A stretch of 64,000 nucleotides of DNA, from positions 558,001 through 622,000 of the forward strand of contig NZ_CP107976.1 of the NCBI RefSeq assembly GCF_036099295.1, given 5' to 3'. This DNA comes from Streptomyces sp. NBC_00358. Its GTDB lineage: Bacteria; Actinomycetota; Actinomycetes; Streptomycetales; Streptomycetaceae. This document shows positions 1 to 7,853 of the stretch, piece after piece. The notes beneath the pieces are model-generated. The model was not told where the DNA came from, ran no database searches, and saw nothing but the letters and a program-made list of their open reading frames with translations. A program made the translations under genes and the position numbers. How positions within the stretch are numbered: the stretch's first letter is position 1; each line of letters starts with the position of its first letter.

Positions 1-594
1 GAGGCGAACCCGGACGACTGCCCCTACCCGTACTATCCGGAGGCCGGTGGCCTGCTGGAATGGGCTGGGACCGACAACGGCGACCGGCTCTGCTGGGTGA
101 CCGACGGACACCCGGACACCTGGACCGTCGTCGCATGGAATCCGCGTGGGTGGTACTACGACGCCCACGACACCGGCGCGGTCGGCTTCCTCCACGGCTG
201 GCTGAGCGGACGGCTCAACACGACCGTCTTCGCTGCCAACACGCACCTCACGGCACCATGGTTCGAGCCCTTCCGCGAGCTCACCCACGTCAACATCAAG
301 CTGACCGATGGCCGGCGAACCTACCCCGAGCGCCTTCGGATCCTGCAGCAGGCACTCTCCCCGACTGCTGACCGAGGCAGTCACACGAGGGGAGAGCACC
401 ACCAGGATCACTTCACCGCCACCGAACTCGGCTGGAATCTCACCTACGAGACGGCCTACACCCACCAGATCCGTATCGCCTTCCCACCCGACGACGAAGA
501 CAGAGCGCGCTCAACCCTCCTCGCCACCGTCCGCAGGATGGGCTGTGATGTGCTGTCCACGACGACGCACCGAGGCCGGCCCGTTTGGGACTGA
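1..594 (+). CDS. SUKH (SMI1/KNR4)-like protein, 3' part
   Basis: The reading frame is open from the first base of the window, so the true start lies upstream; 197 codons are visible. Around residues 15-60 the pattern GGLLEWAGTDNGDRLCW followed by TDGHPDTWTVV is typical of the SMI1/KNR4 (SUKH) fold, in which a GxDNGDxLxW segment and a later WTVV strand recur. SUKH proteins often act as immunity proteins to polymorphic toxins, but they also occur alone. The last 90 residues form an extension I do not recognise. No toxin gene is visible downstream; the immunity role is inference only. Confidence 0.65.
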   Translation, partial: EANPDDCPYPYYPEAGGLLEWAGTDNGDRLCWVTDGHPDTWTVVAWNPRGWYYDAHDTGAVGFLHGWLSGRLNTTVFAANTHLTAPWFEPFRELTHVNIKLTDGRRTYPERLRILQQALSPTADRGSHTRGEHHQDHFTATELGWNLTYETAYTHQIRIAFPPDDEDRARSTLLATVRRMGCDVLSTTTHRGRPVWD

Positions 595-659
595 CCGACG
601 TCCAGCCGCCCAGACTCGTGAGATGGGGTGCGTGGTGACATTTTTGCCGTCAGGGTCGA

Positions 660-1529
660 TTAGCTGGCTCCCGCCGGGGCACGGAGTTGTTCGGCCAGCC
701 GCTCGAGTTCGGCCTCCGTGGCAGGCGAGAGGTCGTTGAGTCCGCTGTGCACGGCCGTCGGGCTCTTCAGGAAGCGCCGGAGCACGGCCACAAGGAGCCC
801 TTGCGGCAGAGCCCGCAACGCGGAGAACGCGCGAGGTACCGGCGGCGTCCCCATCGCGGCGAGGTTCTGTCGCATGAGGTGGAGCATGCCGCGTACCGCG
901 TCCGGGGCGTCGGCCAGCGCTACCGGGCCGCCCGCCGCGTATACCGCCAGGCCGAGCGGGACCTCGAACGCGGCGTGCGTCCTGAGCCAGGCATCCATCT
1001 GCGGCTCGGCCTTGGCGTTGATCCCGGCAGTACGGAACGTCTCCACGATCCGTGCCACTCGCGGGGTGGTACGGCCGTCGGGCTCGCCGATCGGCATCGC
1101 GACCCGGCGGGTGATGAAATTGGTCTTGCGGTAGCGGACCACGTCGCCGTCCATCGTGCCGCCAGTCGTGGGGAAGCCGAGCAGCACCCGCTCGTGGCCG
1201 ATCACCGCACCCAGCGTCTTCGGGCCGGCTGCCCAGTTGAGCAGGAACAGCACGTCACCTCGGACACCCGCGAGTGATTCCAGCACTGCATCCACCTGGT
1301 GGGTGCGAACGATGACGGTGATCAGGTCGTACCCGTCGTCCGGGTGCTCTATCACGGGTACCGGCACCCGCCTGACAGGGCCGTCTTCCTCGGCAAGCTG
1401 CACTCCTTGCCGGCGCAGGGCGGTCAGGCGTTCGCCCCGGGCGAGGAGCGAGACGTCGTGGCCGGCCTCGTACATGCGGGCGGCGAACAGGCTGCCGCAA
1501 ACCCCGGCGCCGTACACGAGCAGCTTCAT
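660..1529 (-). CDS. Ketopantoate reductase-like dehydrogenase (PanE/ApbA family)
   Basis: 289 residues, close to the usual 290-310 of the family. The N-terminus KLLVYGAGVCGSLFAARM is a Rossmann NAD(P)-binding motif (GxGxxG), followed by the helix and strand order of ApbA proteins and a C-terminal helical domain. PanE reduces 2-dehydropantoate to pantoate for coenzyme A synthesis, but the many paralogues in actinomycetes, including ones beside TetR genes like this, are often dehydrogenases of other 2-oxo acids. The substrate is therefore not assigned. It is transcribed divergently from the TetR gene, with repeated operator-like elements between them, so it is probably that regulator's target. 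Confidence 0.8.
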   Translation of the reverse strand: MKLLVYGAGVCGSLFAARMYEAGHDVSLLARGERLTALRRQGVQLAEEDGPVRRVPVPVIEHPDDGYDLITVIVRTHQVDAVLESLAGVRGDVLFLLNWAAGPKTLGAVIGHERVLLGFPTTGGTMDGDVVRYRKTNFITRRVAMPIGEPDGRTTPRVARIVETFRTAGINAKAEPQMDAWLRTHAAFEVPLGLAVYAAGGPVALADAPDAVRGMLHLMRQNLAAMGTPPVPRAFSALRALPQGLLVAVLRRFLKSPTAVHSGLNDLSPATEAELERLAEQLRAPAGAS

Positions 1530-1540
1530 GACAGTCCTCT

Positions 1541-1590
1541 TTCATACATCCGTTTGATTCATACGTTCGTTTCATTCAAACATATGTAGA
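1541..1590. promoter_or_regulatory. Probable TetR operator: 17-bp direct repeats plus inverted copy
   Basis: The 70-bp gap between the divergent reductase and TetR genes is AT-rich compared with its surroundings. TTCATACATCCGTTTGAT (1541-1558) is followed immediately in phase by TTCATACGTTCGTTTCAT (1558-1575), a 17-bp period. A third element, TCAAACATATGTAG (1576-1589), reads as an inverted copy of the same motif. Such an array in a divergent TetR promoter is the expected operator; binding is inferred. Confidence 0.6.
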
Positions 1591-1599
1591 GTCCCTCGT

Positions 1600-2229
1600 G
1601 TGGCGACCCCAGACACCCGCACCCAGATCCTCGACGCGGCCGAGCACCTCTTCGCCGAGCACGGATACCGCGGCACCTCGATCCGCGCGATCACCAAACT
1701 CGCCGGAGCGAACCTGGCCGCCGTCGGTTACCACTTCGGCTCGAAGGCGGAGCTGATGGCGGCAGTCGTCCGCCGCGTGGTCGAGCCCATCACCGCTGCC
1801 CAGTGCGCCGGGCTCGACACATTGCTCGCCCGGACCCCCGACCCACTGGTCAGTGAGCTGGTGGAGGCATTCGCGGGGCCGCTGTTCGACGAGATGCCGG
1901 CCGGCGACGAGGGCGGCGCCCGGACGTCCCGGCTGATCGTGACGATCCTCAGCGACCCGGCCGAGGAGGCACGCAGTTGGACCGGCCCGGCCGAGGACTC
2001 GGTCCGTGAGCGCTACTTCGCAGCCTTCACGCGCGTACTGCCCGGACTTTCCCCGGAGGAGCTGTGGTTCCGGATGCGGGGGATCTTTGCCGTGACGGCC
2101 GTCGACCGCCTCCAGGTCCACCAGCAGCCCTCCCCTGGCTGCGCGTCCCCGGTAGCGGGCGAGGCGGCCCGGCGATGGGCGATCACGTTCCTGACGGGGG
2201 CGATGAGCGCGCCACCGATCCGGCCCTGA
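1600..2229 (+). CDS. TetR/AcrR family transcriptional regulator
   Basis: 209 residues. Residues 5-52 form the TetR DNA-binding domain: TRTQILDAAEHLFAEHGY, then the helix-turn-helix TSIRAITKLAGANLAAVGYH and FGSKAELMAAV. The C-terminal ligand-binding domain is all-helical and of the type that follows a CerR/YbiH-like HTH. The GTG start is chosen because no other start lies between it and the operator. It most likely represses the divergent ketopantoate-reductase-like gene and itself. The inducer cannot be read from sequence. Confidence 0.88.
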   Translation: MATPDTRTQILDAAEHLFAEHGYRGTSIRAITKLAGANLAAVGYHFGSKAELMAAVVRRVVEPITAAQCAGLDTLLARTPDPLVSELVEAFAGPLFDEMPAGDEGGARTSRLIVTILSDPAEEARSWTGPAEDSVRERYFAAFTRVLPGLSPEELWFRMRGIFAVTAVDRLQVHQQPSPGCASPVAGEAARRWAITFLTGAMSAPPIRP

Positions 2230-2311
2230 CGACCCAAGACAGACGCCGGCGGCGCGGGTCAGACGGGTGCACATAGCGCGGCACCAAGCCATGTATCGGA
2301 AGTGGAAGACC

Positions 2312-3385
2312 TGGTCGAGAGAGGCGGCGAGCCGAAGCACTTCGGACGGGGAGCGCCCGAGGGTGGCGGCGACCGCCAGGACGCGCGGTCGGCCGACGGT
2401 CAGGGTGCCGGTCTTGTCGATCACCAGGGTGCGTGCCCGGTCCAGCCGCTCCAGCGCGCGACCGTCACGCCGTCCCGGACGATGACGCCGCGACGCGCCG
2501 CCCTCGACAGTCCCGAGACGACGGCCACCGGGGCTGCGAGCAGCAGCGGGCGGGAGTCGCCACGACGAGGACGGCGACCGCGCGTTCGGCGGATCCGCTC
2601 ACCAGCCGGGCGAGGCCGGCCATCCCCAGGGACAGCGGCGGGAACCACGCCGCGTAGCGCTCGGCCAGCCGCACGGTCGGTGCCCGCTCCGCGCCCGCGT
2701 GCTGAGCCATCCGGACGATCTCCGCGTATGTGCTGTCCTGCGCGGTGGCGGTCGCCCGGAGTTCGAAGACACCGCCCGCGTTGACGACGCCACTGCGTAC
2801 GGCCTCGTGGGTGCCGCGCTCGACCTGGGCGGACTCGCCGGTCAGCACGGACTCGTCGAGTTCCGCCCTACCGGCCGGGACATGGCCGTCGACGGGGACC
2901 ATGTCTCCGGGGCCGAGCACGTCGCCGACGACGACATCGGCGAGCGGGACCACGCAGACCTCGCGGCCGGTGCGGCGGCGGGCCGAGCGGGGGCGTGCTC
3001 CAGCAGAGCCCGCAGATCGCGGGAGGCGCGGCGCTCGGCCGCGGCGTCCAGCGTCCGGCCGGTGGCCGGCATCGACGGGATCAGCGCCCCCGCCAGATAC
3101 TCGCCCACAACGAGGGTGCCGACCAGCGCCATTACGGCGATCAGGTCGACGCCGGCCCGTCCCTCGCTCAACGCGGCCACGACCCAGGCCAGGGCGGGAA
3201 CGACGGCCAGCACCGTGCCGGCCGCCCAGCAGGCGTCGGCGGCATCCTGGTTCCCGGCCGCCCAGGCGATTCCACCGCTCACCACGGCGAGTGCCGTCGC
3301 GGCCGGCAACGCCGGTTCGAGCAGCCGACGGATCTTGCGGGCCTGCGATGTCTGCCCGTCTCCGGTGTCCCTCGTGTGCGACACG
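2312..3385 (-). pseudogene. Decayed heavy-metal P-type ATPase
   Basis: Pieces of a P1B-type metal-translocating ATPase lie in three minus-strand frames. About 3340-2990 encodes the membrane part (two hydrophobic helices around AWVVAALSEGRAGVDLIAVM and GTLVVGEYLAGALI). About 2975-2590 encodes the actuator domain with VVVGDVLGPGDMVPVDG and LDESVLTGES. About 2545-2470 encodes a transmembrane piece LLLAAPVAVVSGLSRAARRG, and about 2450-2312 carries the phosphorylation motif DKTGTLT. Frames change at least twice and the homology stops abruptly after LAASLDQV near 2312. The nucleotide-binding domain and C-terminal helices are missing, so the gene cannot be functional. The metal-selectivity CPC motif falls at a frameshift. 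Confidence 0.85.
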
Positions 3386-3411
3386 CTCCGGTGTCCCCCG
3401 TGTGCGACACG
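3360..3411. repeat. Tandem 26-bp repeat with CGTGTnnnACACG palindrome
   Basis: Two adjacent 26-bp copies, 3360-3385 and 3386-3411, differ at one base (3372 against 3398). Each contains the imperfect palindrome CGTGTGCGACACG. They sit between the 5' end of the decayed P-type ATPase and the response regulator start. Their position and symmetry suggest a tandem operator for one of the divergent genes, but a local duplication without function is also possible. Confidence 0.55.
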
Positions 3412-3574
3412 GCTGCCCTCCGGCGTCTCCGGACATGTCACGTCTGCGGGCGCGACGGCGTCTCCGGCTCTCCATGCAACCGCGCGGACCGCGCCGGAAG
3501 GCAGGGCCGAACGGGCCACAGAGAGGGGCCAACCGGCCAATCCGGGCACGGACGACGGACCGTACGATATCGGT

Positions 3575-4261
3575 GTGCGTGTTCTGGTGGTCGAGGACGA
3601 CCCGGGGATCGCCGCCTCCCTCGTACGGGGCCTGGAGCGGGCCGGGTACGAGGCACGCGGCGTCGGCACCGGGCGGGAGGCGCTCGCGGCCGTCCCGGAA
3701 CCCGATGTGGTGCTGCTGGACCTGGGGCTGCCCGACCTGGACGGTCTGGAGGTCTGCCGCCGGATACGGAGCCGTTCCGACGCGGCGATCATCGTGGTGA
3801 CGGCGCGCGGCGAGGAAGCCGACCGGGTCGCGGCCCTGGACGAGGGCGCCGATGACTACCTGGTCAAACCGTTCGGCCTGGCGGAACTGCTGGCACGGAT
3901 CCGGGCCGTGCTGCGCCGCGTCCAGCCGTCCGGCTCCGCGTTGTTGCGGCACGGCCCCCTCGCGGTGGACCCGCGGACCCGCAAAGTGACCGTCGACGGC
4001 CACGACGTCGCGCTCACACCCAAGGAGTTCGACATCCTGGAGTGCCTGGCCGTCGACCCGGGGCGGGTGGTCACCCGGCAGGAGGTCCTGGAGCGCGCCT
4101 GGGACGCCCACTGGTACGGCCCCACCAAGGTGCTGGACGTGCACATCGCGGCGCTGCGCCGCAAGCTCGGCGTCCCCGGACTGGTGGAGACCGTGTACGG
4201 CCGCGGATTCCGCCTCGGCACACCCGAGCCGGGCCAGGAGCCGGACGCCGGTGCGCGATGA
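3575..4261 (+). CDS. OmpR-family response regulator
   Basis: 228 residues. The receiver domain (1-115) has the acidic pair DD at 8-9, phospho-acceptor Asp49 in VVLLDLGLPD and Lys98 in YLVKPF. The winged-helix output domain (about 125-222) includes VALTPKEFDILECL and VLDVHIAALRRKLG. The GTG at 3575 is used because it starts the receiver's first beta strand directly. The stop overlaps the kinase ATG (ATGA at 4258-4261), so the pair is translationally coupled. It probably controls the redox genes that follow immediately on the same strand. Confidence 0.95.
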   Translation: MRVLVVEDDPGIAASLVRGLERAGYEARGVGTGREALAAVPEPDVVLLDLGLPDLDGLEVCRRIRSRSDAAIIVVTARGEEADRVAALDEGADDYLVKPFGLAELLARIRAVLRRVQPSGSALLRHGPLAVDPRTRKVTVDGHDVALTPKEFDILECLAVDPGRVVTRQEVLERAWDAHWYGPTKVLDVHIAALRRKLGVPGLVETVYGRGFRLGTPEPGQEPDAGAR

Positions 4262-5658
4262 CCCGGCGTATCGCGCTGACCTTCATGGCCCTGATCGTCC
4301 TGCTGCTGGTGCTGGCGGTGGTGCCGCTGGGGCTGTCCATGACGCAGCGGGAGCACACCTCTTTCCGGGACACGACCGAGGCGGCGAACCGGACGATCGC
4401 CGCCGCGGCGGAGGAGTACCTGTCGGACCATCGCTCTCCCGCCGACATGCGTCGGCTCCTGGAACAGGCCGAGCGGGCGGGCGACTGCGCCGCGGTCTTC
4501 GACACGGCGGGACAGCCCGTGGCGGCGACCGGGTGCCCCGGACGAACCGAGGGCGATGAGGACGATCAGGCCGCAGGCAACTGGGGCGACCTGGCGCACC
4601 AGGTGCTCGTCCACCCGGGAACAGCGGCACGTGAGCGGGACGACCGGCTGGTCGTCGCGGAGCCGATCGGCGACACCACGCGTCCGGTCGGGGTGTCCGT
4701 GCTGTCCCGCTCGGCGGAGAGCATGCACGACCGGATCGCCTCGATGTGGTGGCGACTGGCGCTGATCGGCGCCGGCGCCCTGGTGGCGGGCGTGCTGCTG
4801 TCGGTGGCGCTGGCCCGCTGGGTCGGGCGCCCGCTGCGGGCCGTGGACGCCGCCGCGCTGCGGCTCGGCGAGGGTGCGCTGGACGTCAGGGCGCCGGGCG
4901 GGCGGGGGCCGCAGGAGGTGCGCAGACTCGCCTCGACGTTCAACACCATGGCGGCCCGCATGGAGACCCTGATCCACGGGCACCGGGCGGTCGTCGCCGA
5001 CGTCTCGCACCAGCTACGTACGCCGTTGACGGCGTTGCGGCTGCGGCTCGACCTGCTGGCGGCGGGCGCCGACGATGTCACGGCGGCGGAGTTCGCCGGC
5101 GCGCAGGAGGAGATCGCCCGGCTGTCCCGGCTGGTGGACGGGCTGCTGGCGGTGTCCCGGGCGGAGAACGCGGTGCCCAGGCCGGTTCCGGTCCGGGTGG
5201 ACCAAGTGGTGGACGACCGGGTCGTCTCGTGGGAGCCGGTGGCCCGGGAGCGGCGGGTGTCGCTCACCGGGCGCTGCGGCGCCCGGCTGACGGCCTACCT
5301 GGGGGCGGGGGATCTGGAGCAGGTGATCGACAACCTGGTGGCCAACGCCCTGGATGCCGTGGGGGAAGGAGCGTCGGTCCGCATCGAGGGAGAGGCGACG
5401 CGTGAGCGGGTGCTGCTGCGCGTGGTGGACAACGGGCCCGGGATGAGCGAGGCGGCACGCGAGGCGGCTTTCCGGAGGTTCGGTAATCCGGAGGCGTCCG
5501 GCAGCGGCCTGGGTCTGGCCATCGTGCATCGGCTGGTCACCGCCAACGGCGGCTCCGTACGGCTGGAGGACACGGCCGGCGGCGGGCTGAGCGTGATGCT
5601 GGAACTTCCCGCGCCGGCGCCGCACGGGCCGTCGCGTGGTCCGCGGACGGGATCTTAA
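4258..5658 (+). CDS. Sensor histidine kinase (HAMP-HisKA-HATPase)
   Basis: 466 residues. Transmembrane helix at 8-27, an extracytoplasmic sensor of about 135 residues, second helix at 163-186, HAMP domain (187-239), then HisKA with phospho-acceptor His251 in VADVSHQLRTPLTAL. The ATPase domain has the N box DNLVANALDAV and G1 box DNGPGM. The sensor region has two cysteines (around 77 and 93), which might respond to redox state, but this is speculation. It is coupled to the response regulator by a 4-bp overlap, and partners it. Confidence 0.94.
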   Translation: MTRRIALTFMALIVLLLVLAVVPLGLSMTQREHTSFRDTTEAANRTIAAAAEEYLSDHRSPADMRRLLEQAERAGDCAAVFDTAGQPVAATGCPGRTEGDEDDQAAGNWGDLAHQVLVHPGTAARERDDRLVVAEPIGDTTRPVGVSVLSRSAESMHDRIASMWWRLALIGAGALVAGVLLSVALARWVGRPLRAVDAAALRLGEGALDVRAPGGRGPQEVRRLASTFNTMAARMETLIHGHRAVVADVSHQLRTPLTALRLRLDLLAAGADDVTAAEFAGAQEEIARLSRLVDGLLAVSRAENAVPRPVPVRVDQVVDDRVVSWEPVARERRVSLTGRCGARLTAYLGAGDLEQVIDNLVANALDAVGEGASVRIEGEATRERVLLRVVDNGPGMSEAAREAAFRRFGNPEASGSGLGLAIVHRLVTANGGSVRLEDTAGGGLSVMLELPAPAPHGPSRGPRTGS

Positions 5659-5749
5659 CCGCTTGTGAAGAACTCCTGAACCGGTTCCCGACGGGCCGCG
5701 AGGCAGCCTGGTGAGTGGGACAACCGGCCTACTGGCGAGGAGTTCATCC

Positions 5750-6049
5750 ATGCCGCTTCCTGAGCAGCCCGCAGACTCGGACCGATCCGTGAAGGACGCC
5801 GTCCGGCGCCGTGAACGAGGGCGGCGACGCGTGAGCGTCACGACCCGGTGGGCGGCGGCCGCGGCCGTCGCGGGTACCGCGGTACTGGGCGCCGGTTACG
5901 CACAGGTGATCCCTGGGATCGCCCAGACCGCCGCACCCGCCGGTCACGGCAGCGGCACGTCCACCGGCACGAGCGGTGGCCTGAAGCCCTCGGGCCAGGC
6001 GCCCACGCCGACCCCGCAAGCGCCGCAGACCCAGTCGGGTGCGTCGTGA
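5750..6049 (+). CDS. Small membrane-anchored protein of the redox operon
   Basis: 99 residues, starting at ATG 5750 after a good ribosome site (GAGGAG at 5737-5742). It has a basic N-terminus (VRRRERGRRR) and one hydrophobic helix (WAAAAAVAGTAVLGAGYAQV, about residues 31-50). The outside tail is rich in Gly, Ser, Thr and Pro. It looks like a type II anchored or secreted protein with a disordered tail. Its stop overlaps the GTG of the ApbE gene (GTGA). No FMN-binding domain is present, although proteins at this position in related operons often carry one. Function unknown; a truncated acceptor or anchor is possible. Confidence 0.75.
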   Translation: MPLPEQPADSDRSVKDAVRRRERGRRRVSVTTRWAAAAAVAGTAVLGAGYAQVIPGIAQTAAPAGHGSGTSTGTSGGLKPSGQAPTPTPQAPQTQSGAS

Positions 6050-7089
6050 ACGCCGCACCGGCGGGCGCCCTCGGTCGCCCCGGAACCGGCACGCGCACCA
6101 CACCCCCGGCCGGAACCGCTCGCCCCGCCACCAACCGTCCGGCCCACGCGGAGCCAGCCACAGCGGTCTTCTCCGCTCTCGGTACCACGGCCGTGCTGCT
6201 CACCGCGAACCCGGCCCGCGCCGACGACGCACTGCTGATCCTGCGGGCGGAGCTGGCCGCCATCGACGCGGCGTGCAGCCGGTTTCGTCCCGACTCAGAG
6301 CTCTCCCGCGCCAACGTCACGGCCTGCGCCGGGCCGGTGCCGGTGAGCGCCCTGCTCGCCGAGGCACTGGAGACGGCCCTGCGCGCCGCCGAACTCACCG
6401 ACGGCGCCGTCGACCCCACGGTGGGCCCGGCGGTCGCGGCTCTCGGCTACGACCGCACGTTCACCCAGGTGGCCGCACGGCAGCCCGAGGACACCGGACC
6501 GACGACCGCGCCACTCCCCGCCGCAGGCTGGCGAACCGTCCGCTGGGACCCCGCGCTGCGCCTTCTGCGCCTTCCCGCCGGAACCACACTCGACCTCGGC
6601 GCCACGGCCAAGGCCTTGGCCGCCGACCGGGCGGCCCGGCGGGCCGCCGCGGCGGTGGGCTGCGGCGTCCTGGTCAACCTCGGCGGCGACCTGTCGGCGG
6701 CCGGCGATCCGCCGGACGGCGGCTGGCGGGTCGCGATCGCCGACGACCACGCGGCCCCGGACGTGGGCGCCGGACACCCGGTCGTCTCGATCCGTGACGG
6801 CGGCCTCGCCACGTCCGGCACCACCGTACGGACCTGGCGCCGCGGTGGCCGGACGCTGCACCACATCGTCGACCCGGCCACCGGCGACATCCCGCCGCCC
6901 GTCTGGCGCACCGTCAGTGTCGCCGCGGCCAGTTGCGTGGACGCCAACACCGCCACCACCGCCGCCCTGGTCCTCGGCGAACGCGCCCCCGACTGGCTGC
7001 GCGGCACCGGGCTTCCGGCCCGTCTCGTCCGCACCGACGGAAGGCTGCTGTACCTGGGGGCCTGGCCTGCCGACGGAGACGGCCGATGA
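6046..7089 (+). CDS. apbE: FAD:protein FMN transferase (ApbE family)
   Basis: 347 residues. ApbE uses FAD to attach FMN covalently to a threonine or serine of a target protein, usually on the extracytoplasmic side. Family landmarks in order are FSALGTTAVLL near residue 42, FRPDSELSRAN, DGAVDPTVGPAV, LDLGATAKALAADRA, NLGGDLSAAGDPPDGGW, GLATSGT and HHIVDPATG, which carry the flavin- and Mg-binding residues. The start is a GTG overlapping the previous stop. It lies between a small anchored protein and a haem membrane protein, so it probably flavinylates a component of this electron chain, yet no FMN_bind protein is visible in the window. Confidence 0.9.
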   Translation: MNAAPAGALGRPGTGTRTTPPAGTARPATNRPAHAEPATAVFSALGTTAVLLTANPARADDALLILRAELAAIDAACSRFRPDSELSRANVTACAGPVPVSALLAEALETALRAAELTDGAVDPTVGPAVAALGYDRTFTQVAARQPEDTGPTTAPLPAAGWRTVRWDPALRLLRLPAGTTLDLGATAKALAADRAARRAAAAVGCGVLVNLGGDLSAAGDPPDGGWRVAIADDHAAPDVGAGHPVVSIRDGGLATSGTTVRTWRRGGRTLHHIVDPATGDIPPPVWRTVSVAAASCVDANTATTAALVLGERAPDWLRGTGLPARLVRTDGRLLYLGAWPADGDGR

Positions 7090-7853
7090 ACGGTGCCCTC
7101 CTGACAGCTTCGGGTCCGAGCCCGCTCTGGTACGCCACCCGGGCCAGCGGCACGGTCTCCCTGGTCCTGTTGACCGCGGCGGTCGCGCTCGGCATCGCGG
7201 CGGCGGGCAAGTACGCGCCGTTGCGGCTGGGCCGGTTCGAGGTGTCCGCGCTGCACCGCAATCTGTCGCTGCTCAGCCTGGCCTTCCTGGGACTGCACAT
7301 CGTCACCGCCATCACCGACGGCTACGCCCACCTGACCTGGCCGACGGCGTTCGTCCCCTTCGTGGCCTCCTACCGTCCGCTCTGGGTCGGCCTGGGCGCG
7401 GTGGCCCTCGACCTCCTGCTGGCGGTCGCTCTCACCAGCGCCGTACGCGGGCGCCTGGGCCGCCGCCGGTGGAAGGCGGTGCACTGGCTGGCGTACGCGG
7501 CCTGGCCGGTGGCGCTCTTCCACGCGGCCGGTACCGGCACGGACACCCGCCTGAGCCCGCAACTCGCGCTGTACGGGGCCTGTCTCCTGACCGTCGTGGT
7601 CGCCGTCTGGTGGCGGCTGGTCCGGGCCGGGACGCAGGCGGACCGGGTCCGCCGGTGGGCGACGGCGGGCACGCTGCTGGTGCCCGCGACGCTGGTCGCC
7701 TTCCTGGCCGCGGGCCCGTTGCAGCCGGGCTGGGCGCACCGCGCGGGCGGCACGACACAGGCGCCCGCCACCGCCCCGTCCACCCCCCACCCGTCACCGA
7801 CGCCCCAACAGCACCCCCAGCAGGACGAACACGAGGGAGACGACGCCGAATGA
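7086..7853 (+). CDS. Ferric reductase-like haem-binding membrane protein
   Basis: 255 residues with about six transmembrane helices in the first 225. Histidines on helices (ALHRNLSLLS, FLGLHIVTAI, AVHWLAYAAW, VALFHAAGTG) match the two-haem pattern of the ferric reductase-like/YedZ/MsrQ superfamily. The C-terminal 30 residues are a Pro/His/Glu-rich cytoplasmic or external tail. ATG 7086 overlaps the apbE stop, and its own stop overlaps the next ATG. It probably moves electrons across the membrane between the flavoprotein/ferredoxin pair and an external flavin acceptor. Confidence 0.88.
   Translation: MNGALLTASGPSPLWYATRASGTVSLVLLTAAVALGIAAAGKYAPLRLGRFEVSALHRNLSLLSLAFLGLHIVTAITDGYAHLTWPTAFVPFVASYRPLWVGLGAVALDLLLAVALTSAVRGRLGRRRWKAVHWLAYAAWPVALFHAAGTGTDTRLSPQLALYGACLLTVVVAVWWRLVRAGTQADRVRRWATAGTLLVPATLVAFLAAGPLQPGWAHRAGGTTQAPATAPSTPHPSPTPQQHPQQDEHEGDDAE

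Noticed and set aside
6447..7790. A 447-codon minus-strand open frame
   Set aside because: It is antisense to apbE and the haem membrane protein, which have strong family motifs and coupled starts.
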